From Candidatus Binatota bacterium (lineage in GTDB: Bacteria > Desulfobacterota > Binatia > UBA1149): a stretch of DNA of 64,000 bases. The notes under the pieces are model-generated. The model made no database searches and was not told the origin of the DNA. It saw only the letters and a program-made list of their open reading frames with translations. The DNA is taken from contig DUBO01000060.1 in the NCBI GenBank assembly GCA_012960245.1, forward strand, positions 62,001-126,000. Reading direction: 5' to 3'. The position numbers were made by a program, and so were the translations under genes. Position 1 is the first letter of the stretch; every line of letters starts with the position of its first letter. Shown here piece after piece: positions 51,449-60,969 of this stretch.

Positions 51449-51477
51449 TTGCGCGGTCGGGGTTGTCGTGTTACACC
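51449..51477 (+). promoter_or_regulatory. Weak candidate promoter in the rimP leader
   Basis: TTGCGC (51449-51454) and TACACC (51472-51477) are 17 bases apart. Transcription would begin near 51484, just ahead of the leader terminator. The -10 match is poor, so this is tentative. Confidence 0.25.
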
Positions 51478-51510
51478 ATGTGGGCTGGGCAGGGGTTGGA
51501 TACGTGGTGG

Positions 51511-51537
51511 GGTAGGCTCCAGGGCCTGCCTTTTTTT
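51511..51537 (+). terminator. Intrinsic terminator in the leader of the rimP-nusA operon
   Basis: GGTAGGC-TCCAGG-GCCTGCC forms a 7-bp stem with one T-G wobble and a 6-base loop (51511-51530). Seven T (51531-51537) follow directly. It lies 162 bases after the greA-like stop and 85 bases before rimP. It may end the upstream operon or act as an attenuator: GGCAGG at 51488-51493 can pair with CCTGCC at 51525-51530, the 3' arm of the stem. Confidence 0.8.
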
Positions 51538-51622
51538 GTGCGCCGCAAAAGTGGGCGCGCAGGCAGAAGGCCGCGGGATGGCTTGCCGGGCTGGGTGAAA
51601 GCCTGGCTCGCGGAAAGAAAAG

Positions 51623-52129
51623 TTGGAAAGATCAACAGATACTACGAGAGATAAGCTTTGTTCCCTTGCAGGCCCATTGGCGTCTGAAAGGGGGCTCGAG
51701 GTTCTCGATGTTGATTTCAGCGGCGAAGCCGGAAGCAGGACCGTGCGCGTTTACCTGGACTCGGTGGAAGAAAATGCTGGGGTTGCGATCGAAGATTGTG
51801 CGGCAGTAAGCCGGGCACTTTCCGACCTGCTCGACGTCAACGACGACGTTGTCCGGGGGCAGTTCATGCTCGAGGTTTCTTCGCCCGGTCTCAATCGACC
51901 GCTGCGGCTGCCTTCGCATTTTCGGCGGGTTGTCGGCGAGCGAGTAAGAATCACCCTGACGGTGCAGGTCGACGGCAGGCGGCGGATCAAGGGCTCACTC
52001 GAGCGAGCGGACGATACGGTGGTGGTTGTCGTAGATGACGACGGTTCGCGCCGGGAGATTTCATACAAGGACATCACCCGGGCCAACTTGGAATACCGAT
52101 TTGATGAAGCCGGAGCTGCAGATGCCTGA
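51623..52129 (+). CDS. rimP: Ribosome maturation factor RimP
   Basis: A 168-residue protein with N-terminal SERGLEVLDVDFSGEAGSR (RimP N-domain), VAIEDCAAVSRALSDLLD and the conserved FMLEVSSPGLNRPLRLPSHF, followed by an Sm-like C-terminal domain. It is required for 30S subunit maturation. TTG 51623 follows GGAAAGAAAAG. It is the first gene of the rimP-nusA-ylxR-infB operon, 85 bp after the leader terminator. Confidence 0.94.
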   Translation: MERSTDTTRDKLCSLAGPLASERGLEVLDVDFSGEAGSRTVRVYLDSVEENAGVAIEDCAAVSRALSDLLDVNDDVVRGQFMLEVSSPGLNRPLRLPSHFRRVVGERVRITLTVQVDGRRRIKGSLERADDTVVVVVDDDGSRREISYKDITRANLEYRFDEAGAADA

Positions 52130-52171
52130 GTATGCAGAGCGGCTCATGCGCGTTCCCGAGGGGAGAACAAA

Positions 52172-53629
52172 ATGGAATTCGACATAAAGCACGCGATAGA
52201 CCAGATCAGCAAAGAAAAAGGCATCGACCGCGCCCTCATTATCGAGGCTGTCGAAGAGGCGATGAAATCGGCTGCTCACAAGACCTACGGCGCCGAGCTC
52301 AACATTGACGCCACTTACAACCCGGAGAGCGGCTCGGTCGATATGTACCGAGTGCACACAGTAGTTGAAGAAGTGGCGGATCCCGACAACGAAATTTCGC
52401 TGGGGTACGCGCGGTCGGACATTGACCAGGAAGCGGAAATCGGCGACGAGCTGATGGAAGAGATCGATTCGGCGCCTCTGGGCAGGATCGCTGCCCAGGC
52501 GGCTAAGCAGAATATCGTTCAGAAAGTCAGGGATTACGAGCGTTCGATCATATACGGAGAGTTCAAGGAGCAGGAAGGCTCCGTGATCTCGGGGGTCGTG
52601 CTGCGGTTTGAAAGACGCAACCTCGTCGTCCAACTCCGTCCAAACGTGGAAGCGATACTGCCCGAGAGAGAGCAGATTCCGAGGGAGCGTTACCGTCAGC
52701 AGGAGCGGGTTCGCGCCGTCATCAAGGAAGTCAACGACACGCTGCGCGGCACGCAGATCGTTCTCTCGCGTACCGCACCGGAGCTCGTTGCTAAGCTGTT
52801 TGAACAGGAAGTCCCGGAAGTCTACGAAGGCATCGTCGAGATCAAGGACGTGGTTCGTGAGCCAGGTGGACGCGCCAAGATCTCGGTGATTTCTAAAGAC
52901 AGCGACGTAGACCCCGTTGGTGCCTGCGTGGGCATGCGAGGCAATCGCGTGCAGGCGGTGGTCCAGGAGCTGCGGGGAGAACGAATAGACATCGTCCCAT
53001 GGACACCTGACGAAACGGAGTTTGTCTGCCGTGCTCTTTCGCCGGCCAAGGTCTCACGCATTGTCATCGATGAAGAAGCACACGCCATGGAAGTGGTCGT
53101 TCCCGACGCGGAACTTGCCCTGGCCATCGGTCGCAAGGGGCAGAATATCCGCCTCGCCGCGCGCCTGTCGGGCTGGAAGCTGGATGTCCTCGGTGACGCG
53201 GACTACGAGCGACGCTTGAGGGAATCTAGGCTTTCTTTGCAAGGTGTGGACGGACTCGGCGAATTACAGGCGGAAATCCTGTTGGGCGACGGCTACAAGT
53301 CGGCCGCGGAGTTGGCCACCAGCTCTGCAGCGGACGTTGCCGTTGCGCTCAGTATAGAGGAAGAAGCCGCCGCGGGTTTTCTCGCCAGCGCGACGATTGC
53401 AGCCGAAGAACAACGCAGGACCAGCATGGTAAGGCGCGTGGCGGCCGCGATCAGCGACGCGGTGGAAGCCGTTAACGATGCAGAGAAGGCCCGGCTCGTC
53501 GAAGAAGAGCGCGCTGCCAGCGAAGAGTCGGCCGAGGGCGAATCTGCCGGTAGCGAAGCCGCCGGTAGCGAAGCCGCCGCGAAAGAGAAAACGAGCAATG
53601 ACGAGCCTGACAAGGGAGCAGCCTCCTAG
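52172..53629 (+). CDS. nusA: Transcription termination/antitermination protein NusA
   Basis: A 485-residue protein. Layout: an N-terminal polymerase-binding domain; S1 (about 133-200, GSVISGVVLRFERRNLVV); KH1 (GACVGMRGNRVQAVVQEL); KH2 (LAIGRKGQNIRLAARLSGW); a single helix-hairpin-helix-like segment (LQGVDGLGELQAEILLGDG); and a Glu/Ala/Ser-rich acidic tail of about 60 residues containing a duplicated 15-bp stretch. It modulates pausing, termination and antitermination. GGGGAG is 9 bases before ATG 52172. Confidence 0.95.
   Translation: MEFDIKHAIDQISKEKGIDRALIIEAVEEAMKSAAHKTYGAELNIDATYNPESGSVDMYRVHTVVEEVADPDNEISLGYARSDIDQEAEIGDELMEEIDSAPLGRIAAQAAKQNIVQKVRDYERSIIYGEFKEQEGSVISGVVLRFERRNLVVQLRPNVEAILPEREQIPRERYRQQERVRAVIKEVNDTLRGTQIVLSRTAPELVAKLFEQEVPEVYEGIVEIKDVVREPGGRAKISVISKDSDVDPVGACVGMRGNRVQAVVQELRGERIDIVPWTPDETEFVCRALSPAKVSRIVIDEEAHAMEVVVPDAELALAIGRKGQNIRLAARLSGWKLDVLGDADYERRLRESRLSLQGVDGLGELQAEILLGDGYKSAAELATSSAADVAVALSIEEEAAAGFLASATIAAEEQRRTSMVRRVAAAISDAVEAVNDAEKARLVEEERAASEESAEGESAGSEAAGSEAAAKEKTSNDEPDKGAAS
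53546..53575 (+). repeat. Two-unit 15-bp repeat in the nusA tail
   Basis: GCCGGTAGCGAAGCC occurs twice in direct succession and encodes Ala-Gly-Ser-Glu-Ala twice in the acidic C-terminal tail. It is in frame and likely a recent duplication. Confidence 0.9.
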
Positions 53630-53928
53630 TGAGCAGGCTGAGTCATACACCGCAGCGTACCTGCGTAGGTTGCGGCCAGCGCGATGCCCCGGGGCAGATG
53701 CTGCGCTTTGGACAAGACGGCGCAGGCGGGCTGGCAATAGTGGTGGAACCGATCAGCGGTCGAACTGCGTACCTGCACCGCACGCTCGAGTGCCGGGCAG
53801 GGCTGGTCAAGCGTCGCACGGTGAATCGATCGTTGCGCACTGGTATTGCCGCGGATCAGAAATCCCGTTTCGTACGGGATCTTGAGGCGATGCCGGAAAG
53901 CGGCGCGCAAGGGGAGGAGCTTAGCTGA
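53629..53928 (+). CDS. ylxR: YlxR family RNA-binding protein (DUF448)
   Basis: A 99-residue basic protein. RTCVGCGQRDAPGQMLRF is the DUF448 signature with its CxxC, and the GRTAYLH...C stretch follows. It starts at GTG 53629, sharing a base with the nusA stop, and ends by overlapping infB by one base. This nusA-ylxR-infB position is standard. The domain binds RNA; a role with RNase P or transcription has been suggested in other bacteria. Confidence 0.92.
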   Translation: MSRLSHTPQRTCVGCGQRDAPGQMLRFGQDGAGGLAIVVEPISGRTAYLHRTLECRAGLVKRRTVNRSLRTGIAADQKSRFVRDLEAMPESGAQGEELS

Positions 53929-56804
53929 TGGCCAAGCAACGCATCAGTCAGTACGCAAAAGAATGGGGCGTAAAGTCGAAAGCCGTGATCGAGCGGCTTG
54001 AGAAAATGGGCGTGAAGGGCAAGCGCGCCCAGAGTGGCATCGAAGACTCGGAAGCCGAGCGGGTTCGACATGAAATGGGGCTCGACGCGCAAGATGTCGC
54101 CGACGTTACGGGGGAGACCACGGAGCAGGTTGTCGAGGTAAAGGAAGACGGTGGCGGTGGCCGGGTGACCGCGCTCGATACCGTGACCCGCAAGCGCCTC
54201 AGGGGTGGGTCGCTACTCAGACGCACACGTCGCAAGCGCCTGGCGGAAGGGGATGCCGAAGCTGCGGCGCCTGCCTTTTCGGTGGCTTCCAATGCTCGCG
54301 CTGTGACAGCATCTCTCGACACCGATGCGGGCGCATTGGCGGTTGCTTTCGCGAGTGGACCCTTTGCTGAAGCCCATTCCTCGCTTTCTGTCGTTCCCTC
54401 GTTGGAGCAGGAACCCGAAGTAGTGGCCCCGATTGGGTTGCCCTTGCTTGATTCTGAAACAACTCCCGAGTCATCGGAAGACGGCCCAGGGCTGGCTGCG
54501 ACTGCCGAGTTCGACATCGAGGATGACGGTGGGCTTGTCAGCAAGGACCTGTCCGATGACGGCACCGCCGCTGAAACCGGTAGCGAGACAGCTGCAGTAG
54601 AAGCCGAGGAGCACGCAGGCAGGGCCAAGCAGGAAGTAAGTGATGACGATCGTGAAGCGATCGCGGAAGAGCTTCTCAAGGCTGCCGAAAGTAAAGACAA
54701 ACCCGCCGAAGAATCTCCAGAAGACAGCAAGCGAAAAAGCTCGATAAGCGGTCCCCGGATACTGGGACGTATCGATCTTTCTGCTCTCAAGAAACCGAAG
54801 GTCTCCCCGGTCTCGGAAAAAGAGACCACGACCGACAAACCGGCCGACGCGGACGGTAAGACACGCAAACGTAAGAGGCGGGTCGTAAAGAAAGAAGAGC
54901 TCTTTGACGCATTCGAGCGGTCATACCAGGCGCGGCCTCGTAAAAAACGGGCTATGCCGGGTCAAAAACTTCAGAAAACAGAGCTGACGATACCCAAGGC
55001 GGCCAAGCGTGTTGTGCGGATTCACGACGTAATCAGTCCCGCTGAGCTCGCGAAGGCGATTGGCGTCAAGTCTGGCGAGGTTCTTGGCAAGCTCATGGGC
55101 CAGGGAGTGATGACCAGCCTGAACGATTCGCTGGATTTCGACACGGTCAGCCTGATAGCCGAAGAATTTGGCTATACAGTCGAGAATACCTCCCTCGATG
55201 TCGCACAGCTGCTCGAGCACGACAGCGCCGAGGAAGGCTCCGAAGAGGAGGGCCTCGCACGACCGCCGGTTGTGACAGTCATGGGCCACGTCGATCACGG
55301 AAAGACCTCACTGCTGGACGTAATCCGCGATTCGAGGGTCGTCGAAGGAGAGGCCGGGGGTATTACCCAGCATATCGGAGCGTACACAGTGGGCAGTGGA
55401 GCCCAGGCTATCTGTTTTCTCGATACCCCGGGCCACGCGGCATTCACTTCCATGCGGGCGAGGGGGGCGAGTGTTACAGACATCGTGGTCCTGGTCGTAG
55501 CCGCCGACGACGGCGTTATGCCCCAGACGATCGAAGCAGTGAACCACGCAAAGGCAGCCGGGATACCGGTGGTCGTAGCGGTCAACAAGATGGACAAGCC
55601 TGACGCTAACCCCGACAGGGTAAAGCAGCAGTTGTCCGACCACGGGCTGCAGCCCGAAGACTGGGGCGGCGATACTCTTTTCGTTCCGGTGTCGGCGATC
55701 AAGCGCACAGGCATCGACGACCTGCTCGGTGTCCTGCGTCTTCAGGCCGAAATCCTGGAGCTCAAGGCCATCCCAGATGGTCGGGCCCGGGGCGTGGTCA
55801 TCGAGGCTCGGTTGGACAAAGGCCGTGGTCCGGTGGCAACGGTGCTCGTGCAGCGCGGCGTGCTCAAGCACGGGGACAACTTCGTGAGTGGTGACGTCAC
55901 CGGTCGCGTGCGAGCTATGACCGACTACGCTGGCGTTAAGTCCAAGAGTGCGGGGCCTTCTACGCCGGTCGAAATTATCGGCCTGGACGGCGTTCCCGAA
56001 GCCGGCGACAGCTTTGCCGTGGTGGACGACTCTTCGCGCGCAGACCAGGTAGCCGAACACAGGAAAGACGTCGCGAGAAAGGCTCAACTGGCTTCTTCTA
56101 CCCGGCTCTCGCTGGAAGATTTCCAGAAGCACGTAGCATCCGGTGAAGTGGCTGAATTCAAGGTAGTGGTTAAGGCCGACGTGAAAGGTTCGGCCGAAGC
56201 CCTGTCCGCGGCTCTCGAACAGATCGGAACCGACGAGGTCACCTTGTCAGTCATCCACAACGGGGTTGGAGCCATCAACGAATCAGACGTTCAGTTGGCC
56301 CTTGCTTCTGGTGCCGTTGTCATCGGTTTTCATGTGAGACCCGAGGGTAAGGCCCGCACCCTTGCAGAGCGTGAAGGCGTTGACCTGAGACTCCACGAGG
56401 TGATTTATGAGGCTCTCGACGAGGTGAAGCTCGCGATGGAAGGCCTCCTTGCGCCCGACGTCAAGGAAATATCGCAGGGCCGCGCCGAGGTGCGAGACAC
56501 CTTCGGAGTGCCAGGCGGTACGACCATCGCCGGCAGTTATATCAATGAGGGCAAGGTCAAGAGGGGAGCCCATTGCAGGCTCGTCAGGGACGGGGTCGTG
56601 ACCTACAATGGCACCATCTCAAGCTTGAGGCGGTTCAAGGAGGATGTGCGCGAAGTGCAGTCCAGTTACGAGTGCGGTATCGGGCTCGACAAGTTCAATG
56701 ACATCAAGGTCGGCGATGTTGTCGAAACCTTCGAACTCGAAGAAGTCCGTCGTACCCTGGAATCGCCTTACGCGGGCAAACCGGCTGGCTCGGCAGGCGC
56801 CTGA
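53928..56804 (+). CDS. infB: Translation initiation factor IF-2
   Basis: A 958-residue protein. The N-terminus carries an IF2-N domain ([20 protein letters not shown]), followed by an acidic, low-complexity linker of about 330 residues. A second IF2-N-like domain ([20 protein letters not shown]) precedes the GTPase: G1 [13 protein letters not shown]3 DTPGHAAF, G4 NKMDKPD. Domains II, III and C2 (fMet-tRNA binding) complete the C-terminus. It brings initiator tRNA to the ribosome. The 1-base overlap with ylxR indicates coupling. Confidence 0.96.
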   Translation: MAKQRISQYAKEWGVKSKAVIERLEKMGVKGKRAQSGIEDSEAERVRHEMGLDAQDVADVTGETTEQVVEVKEDGGGGRVTALDTVTRKRLRGGSLLRRTRRKRLAEGDAEAAAPAFSVASNARAVTASLDTDAGALAVAFASGPFAEAHSSLSVVPSLEQEPEVVAPIGLPLLDSETTPESSEDGPGLAATAEFDIEDDGGLVSKDLSDDGTAAETGSETAAVEAEEHAGRAKQEVSDDDREAIAEELLKAAESKDKPAEESPEDSKRKSSISGPRILGRIDLSALKKPKVSPVSEKETTTDKPADADGKTRKRKRRVVKKEELFDAFERSYQARPRKKRAMPGQKLQKTELTIPKAAKRVVRIHDVISPAELAKAIGVKSGEVLGKLMGQGVMTSLNDSLDFDTVSLIAEEFGYTVENTSLDVAQLLEHDSAEEGSEEEGLARPPVVTVMGHVDHGKTSLLDVIRDSRVVEGEAGGITQHIGAYTVGSGAQAICFLDTPGHAAFTSMRARGASVTDIVVLVVAADDGVMPQTIEAVNHAKAAGIPVVVAVNKMDKPDANPDRVKQQLSDHGLQPEDWGGDTLFVPVSAIKRTGIDDLLGVLRLQAEILELKAIPDGRARGVVIEARLDKGRGPVATVLVQRGVLKHGDNFVSGDVTGRVRAMTDYAGVKSKSAGPSTPVEIIGLDGVPEAGDSFAVVDDSSRADQVAEHRKDVARKAQLASSTRLSLEDFQKHVASGEVAEFKVVVKADVKGSAEALSAALEQIGTDEVTLSVIHNGVGAINESDVQLALASGAVVIGFHVRPEGKARTLAEREGVDLRLHEVIYEALDEVKLAMEGLLAPDVKEISQGRAEVRDTFGVPGGTTIAGSYINEGKVKRGAHCRLVRDGVVTYNGTISSLRRFKEDVREVQSSYECGIGLDKFNDIKVGDVVETFELEEVRRTLESPYAGKPAGSAGA

Positions 56805-56827
56805 GCCAGAATGAGCGGATCGCTGGG

Positions 56828-57115
56828 GTGGTCGTGGGCGTTCTCAGCCTGGTGATGTACCTGCCCGGCAATCGCTCCCTGAAAGGTAAACGTTCGGTGG
56901 TTAAAGCAATCAAGGCAAAGGTCTCGAATCGCTACAACGTATCGGTCGCCGAGATCGACCGATTGGACGATGTTGCTTCAATAGGACTCGGGGTCGTGCA
57001 AGCCGGTAATGAAAAAGACCACGTGGATCGCTGCCTGAGGACGGTGGCGCGCTTTGTTGAAGGATTACGGTTGGCCCAGTCCGGCGAAGAAGAATACATC
57101 TTCGACAATTACTGA
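56828..57115 (+). CDS. ylxP: YlxP/DUF503 protein
   Basis: A 95-residue protein. VMYLPGNRSLKGKRSVVKAI and the NVSVAEIDRLD stretch are the DUF503 signature; the ferredoxin-like fold is small and acidic. GTG 56828 starts 23 bp after infB. It lies between infB and rbfA as in Bacillus and many Deltaproteobacteria and probably acts with them in ribosome assembly. Its biochemical role is not established. Confidence 0.9.
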   Translation: MVVGVLSLVMYLPGNRSLKGKRSVVKAIKAKVSNRYNVSVAEIDRLDDVASIGLGVVQAGNEKDHVDRCLRTVARFVEGLRLAQSGEEEYIFDNY

Positions 57116-57126
57116 ATTGAAATTCG

Positions 57127-57483
57127 ATGCCTTCTGTTAGAACACGAAGAATAGCCCGAGAAGTGATATCGGCGCTCGCCGGCATAGTTGACCAGGAACT
57201 GCGCGATCCGCGCGTTCAGGGTGTTACGTTTACCGCCGTGGACATGAGCCCGGACCTCAAGCACGCAAGGGTGTTTTATTCGACCCGGGGAAATGAACAG
57301 CAGCAGCGGGAGTGCAGTCGCGGCCTCGTCGCGGCCTCTGGCTACTTGCGGCGAGAGCTCGGCCGCAAACTGGCGCTGAGATTTACGCCCGACCTGGCAT
57401 TCACGCTCGACGGTTCGCTCGAAAGAGCCGAACGAATCCAAAGACTTTTGTCCGGAGCGGACACGGGGGAAGCAAAGCGATGA
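57127..57483 (+). CDS. rbfA: Ribosome-binding factor A
   Basis: A 118-residue KH-like protein. RIAREVISALAGIVDQELRDPRV at the N-terminus (read as RIAREVISALAG then IVDQELRDPRV), VTFTAVDMSPDLKHARVFYS in the middle and ELGRKLALRFTPDLAFTLD near the end are RbfA motifs. It helps mature the 5' end of 16S rRNA. Its stop overlaps the truB start by 3 bases (ATGA arrangement). Confidence 0.94.
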   Translation: MPSVRTRRIAREVISALAGIVDQELRDPRVQGVTFTAVDMSPDLKHARVFYSTRGNEQQQRECSRGLVAASGYLRRELGRKLALRFTPDLAFTLDGSLERAERIQRLLSGADTGEAKR

Positions 57484-58376
57484 AAAACCGCAAGGGCATT
57501 GACGGCATACTACTCGTAGATAAGCCTGTCGATATGAGTTCCGCTTCTGCGGTCGCTCGGGTCAAGCGGGTACTGGGCGGGGTGAAGGTTGGCCACCTCG
57601 GAACTCTCGATCCCCTGGCCTCGGGTTTGTTGCCCCTGTGCCTGGGCCTGGGCACCAAGGCAGCTCCCTGGCTCAACAGCGCCACAAAAACCTACACCGG
57701 GGTAATCCGACTTGGTGTTCTCACTGATACTCTGGATCGCGGAGGCGAGGTCGTTGCTACCAGCCCGGTACCAGTACTGGCCGATATTGATCTCGATGAA
57801 CTGGCCGACAGGTTCACGGGCTCGCTCAGTCAGGTCCCCCCGGTCTACTCGGCTATCAAGAAAGACGGCGTTCCTATGTACAAGCGGGCTCGGCGGGGTG
57901 AAGAAGTGGAACTCGAGCCGCGCGAAGTCACTATATTTGCGCTCAAACTCACGGTTCAGGACCCCTCGGCCCTCGAGTTCAGCGTTCACTGCTCAAAGGG
58001 CACCTATGTTCGTGCCCTCGCGAGAGACCTGGGCGAGGCCATCGGCTGTGGCGCGCATATGGAATCCCTCGTCAGGACAACTTTCGGGCGTTTTCGCATT
58101 GAAGATGCAGCGTCCATGGATAATCTCGAAGATAGCGACGGTAGCGAGCTCGAGGCAGCAGTTTTGCCCTTATCCAAGGCCCTTGCCCACCTTGAATCGT
58201 TGGAGGTGGACGACCGGGGAGCCAGCGGCCTGAGGCAGGGACGGCAGGACGTTCTCGGAGTTCTACGGCGCCCTCAGGACGGCGAATCCGCCATGGTAAC
58301 CCGGGCTGGCTGCCTGGTGGCGGTAATCAGCGAGCAGAGCGGCCTGTGGAAACTCGAGCGGGTTTTTGCGGGCTGA
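57480..58376 (+). CDS. truB: tRNA pseudouridine-55 synthase
   Basis: A 298-residue protein. GHLGTLDPLASGLLPLCLG holds the catalytic Asp44. VPPVYSAIKKDGVPMYKRAR and CSKGTYVRALARDLGEA are the other TruB blocks. A C-terminal PUA-like domain (about 230-298) completes it. It makes pseudouridine 55 in the T-loop of tRNA. ATG 57480 overlaps the rbfA stop. Confidence 0.95.
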   Translation: MKNRKGIDGILLVDKPVDMSSASAVARVKRVLGGVKVGHLGTLDPLASGLLPLCLGLGTKAAPWLNSATKTYTGVIRLGVLTDTLDRGGEVVATSPVPVLADIDLDELADRFTGSLSQVPPVYSAIKKDGVPMYKRARRGEEVELEPREVTIFALKLTVQDPSALEFSVHCSKGTYVRALARDLGEAIGCGAHMESLVRTTFGRFRIEDAASMDNLEDSDGSELEAAVLPLSKALAHLESLEVDDRGASGLRQGRQDVLGVLRRPQDGESAMVTRAGCLVAVISEQSGLWKLERVFAG

Positions 58377-58461
58377 CGCTGGTTTGCGCGGGCGAAGGGT
58401 AGCTGATAACGATTGGTGGTTGAATCGAACTAAGGAACGTTAAGGAAGAGTTGAATACCCA

Positions 58462-58731
58462 GTGACGACCACGTTACAAAGCACGCAGAAAGTTATCGGA
58501 GATTTCAGGACCCACGAATCGGATACCGGTTCGCCCGAAATCCAGGTCGCTTTGCTGACCAACCGCATCAATTACCTGACCGGCCATTTTAAGACCCACC
58601 CCAAGGACAATCACTCCCGGCGTGGCCTTCTTAAAATGGTAAGCCAGAGACGCAAGATGCTCGACTACCTCAAGCGAACGGCTTACGATCGCTACCTGGC
58701 ACTGATTGAGCGCTTGGGCCTGCGCAAATAA
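58462..58731 (+). CDS. rpsO: Ribosomal protein S15
   Basis: An 89-residue protein of the normal length. [19 protein letters not shown] and [16 protein letters not shown] are the S15 signatures, and RLGLRK is the typical end. GTG 58462 is the start, with AAGGAAGAG about 8 bases before it. It is followed by pnp after a 126-bp gap, as usual. The 85-bp gap from truB could host the autoregulatory structure known for rpsO messages, but I could not identify it. Confidence 0.96.
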   Translation: MTTTLQSTQKVIGDFRTHESDTGSPEIQVALLTNRINYLTGHFKTHPKDNHSRRGLLKMVSQRRKMLDYLKRTAYDRYLALIERLGLRK

Positions 58732-58857
58732 CAAAACCGCGCAGCGCTGTGAGCGGCGAGACCAGCGGGTTTGGCAGTATAACGGGGCGGGGGCGCCTCA
58801 TTTCAACGAAAATCTTTGACTATTGTAATTCCCGGGAGGGGAAAGGAGAGCTCTGTA

Positions 58858-60969
58858 ATGATTAAAAAAGTAGAATTGGAATTGGGTGGCAAGACACTCA
58901 CACTTGAAACCGGCCGCATAGCCAGACAGGCCGATGGCGCCGTCTTCGTAACCTACGGGGATACCGTGGTCCTCGTGACAGCGGTGTCTGCACACCGGGT
59001 TCGAGAGGGAATTGATTTTTTTCCACTGACAGTTGAGTACCAGGAGAAGACCGCTGCCGCCGGCAAGATCCCGGGTGGCTTCTTTAAAAGGGAAGGGCGC
59101 CCCAGTCCTGCCGAGATCCTGACCTGTCGCATTATCGACCGTCCCATACGTCCGCTTTTCCCCAAGGGCTATGGTTTTGAAACACAGATCATCGCCACCG
59201 TGCTGTCGTACGACCGCACCGCGGGTCCTGATGTGGCCAGTCTCATCGGTGCCTCGGCGGCGTTGACGATATCTGATATTCCATTCGCCGGCCCCCTGGG
59301 TGCTGTCAGGCTTGGCCGTATCGACGGTAAAGTCGTGATCAACCCCGGTGTTGACGAAATGGAGAACAGCGACATCGACATCCTGATGGCCGCGAGCCGC
59401 GACGCCATAGTGATGGTTGAGGGCGGAGCTGGCGAAGTTGCCGAAGACGAGATTCTCGATGCCCTCTACCAGGGACACGAGGCCATACAGCCGATAATCG
59501 ATGCCCAGGATAAGTTGGCTTCAGAAGCCGGGCGCGAAAAACGCAGCTACGTTCCGCCGCAGCGCGATGATGAACTCATCGAGAAGGTGCGCAAACTCGC
59601 GACCACGGGGCTTGAGAAAGCTTATTCCGTCAAGGAGAAGCTTGAGCGTTACGCCGCCCTCGACGCCTTCAAGGCGGAGTTCATGGAAGGGCTTCCCGAG
59701 GACCTGGCCGAGCGCGGTGGCGATGTCAGCGCTGCCCTGGGAGTCGTCAAGCAGGAAATGGTTCGCGGCGCGATCACCAAGGACCACAAGCGCCTCGATG
59801 GCCGTGGGCTAGCGGACGTACGTTCCATTTCCGTAGAGACCGGAGTGCTCCCGCGCACGCACGGTAGCTCCCTGTTTACGCGCGGTGAAACCCAGGCCCT
59901 CGTCACGGCGACGCTTGGTACAGGCGCCGATGAACAGCGAATCGATTCGCTGGCCGGCGATCACTTCAAGCGTTTCATGATGCACTACAATTTTCCTCCT
60001 TACTGTGTTGGCGAAGCCAAGATGCTGCGCAGTGCCGGGCGCAGGGAAATTGGCCACGGTATGTTGGCCGAGCGTGCCCTCACCCCGGTATTGCCCGACG
60101 TTGAGGACTTTCCGTACACCTTTCGTGTCGTGTCTGAGATCACCGAGTCGAACGGTTCGTCTTCGATGGCTTCGGTCTGCGGTGGAGCTCTCGCTTTGAT
60201 GGACTGCGGCGTGCCGATCAAGGCACCTGTAGCTGGCATAGCGATGGGGCTCATTCGCGAGGATGGCGAGCACACTGTGCTTTCCGACATCCTCGGTGAC
60301 GAAGATCACCTGGGTGACATGGACTTCAAGGTTGCGGGTACCGAGAAGGGTATCACCGCGGTGCAGATGGACATCAAGATCGACGGTATCCCCCGCGACG
60401 TAATGCGTGACGCGCTCTACCAGGCGCGGGACGGTCGCCTGCACATCCTTGGCGAGATGGCCAAGGCTCTTGCGGCACCTCGCGAAGAAGTGTCGGAGTA
60501 CGCGCCGCGAATCGAGACGATGAAAATCGATCCTGATAAGATCCGTAATGTCATCGGCGCCGGCGGCAAGGTGATACGCGGTATCGTCGAGCAGACCGGT
60601 TGCAAGATCGACGTGCAGGATGACGGCACGGTGCTGGTAGCTTCGTCGGACAGGGACTCCCTGCTCAAGGCGATGGACATCATCGAGGGGCTGACAGCTT
60701 CACCGAAGATCGGCCGCATCTACGATGGTACCGTACGCAAGATCATGGCATTCGGCGCTTTTGTCGAAATCCTGCCGGGCACCGACGGTTTGGTTCACAT
60801 CTCGCAGCTTGCCGAAGAGCGAGTCGAGAACGTGACCGACATCGTCAAGGAAGGCCAGCAGGTTCGGGTCAAGGTGCTGGAGGTCGACCGCCAGGGCAAG
60901 ATTCGCCTGAGCCTCAAGGACGCAGTAAGGGATCAAGACGGGGAGGCCGAAGCCAGCGTTGGCGCCTGA
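58858..60969 (+). CDS. pnp: Polynucleotide phosphorylase
   Basis: A 703-residue protein with two RNase PH domains. The second has SSSMASVCGGALALMDCGVP and the active-site DEDHLGDMDFKVAG stretch. A KH domain (DKIRNVIGAGGKVIRGI) and an S1 domain (MAFGAFVEILPGTDGLVHI) follow. It degrades RNA 3' to 5' with phosphate. ATG 58858 has AAAGGAGAG ahead of it. The last 11 bases overlap the start of the M16 peptidase gene. Confidence 0.96.
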   Translation: MIKKVELELGGKTLTLETGRIARQADGAVFVTYGDTVVLVTAVSAHRVREGIDFFPLTVEYQEKTAAAGKIPGGFFKREGRPSPAEILTCRIIDRPIRPLFPKGYGFETQIIATVLSYDRTAGPDVASLIGASAALTISDIPFAGPLGAVRLGRIDGKVVINPGVDEMENSDIDILMAASRDAIVMVEGGAGEVAEDEILDALYQGHEAIQPIIDAQDKLASEAGREKRSYVPPQRDDELIEKVRKLATTGLEKAYSVKEKLERYAALDAFKAEFMEGLPEDLAERGGDVSAALGVVKQEMVRGAITKDHKRLDGRGLADVRSISVETGVLPRTHGSSLFTRGETQALVTATLGTGADEQRIDSLAGDHFKRFMMHYNFPPYCVGEAKMLRSAGRREIGHGMLAERALTPVLPDVEDFPYTFRVVSEITESNGSSSMASVCGGALALMDCGVPIKAPVAGIAMGLIREDGEHTVLSDILGDEDHLGDMDFKVAGTEKGITAVQMDIKIDGIPRDVMRDALYQARDGRLHILGEMAKALAAPREEVSEYAPRIETMKIDPDKIRNVIGAGGKVIRGIVEQTGCKIDVQDDGTVLVASSDRDSLLKAMDIIEGLTASPKIGRIYDGTVRKIMAFGAFVEILPGTDGLVHISQLAEERVENVTDIVKEGQQVRVKVLEVDRQGKIRLSLKDAVRDQDGEAEASVGA

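Noticed and set aside
51478-51560. A Trp-rich micro-frame (MWAGQGLDTWWGR) overlapping the leader terminator, like a trp leader peptide
   Set aside because: No ribosome site precedes the ATG and the downstream genes have no link to tryptophan; three Trp codons in GC-rich sequence with TGG runs can be chance.
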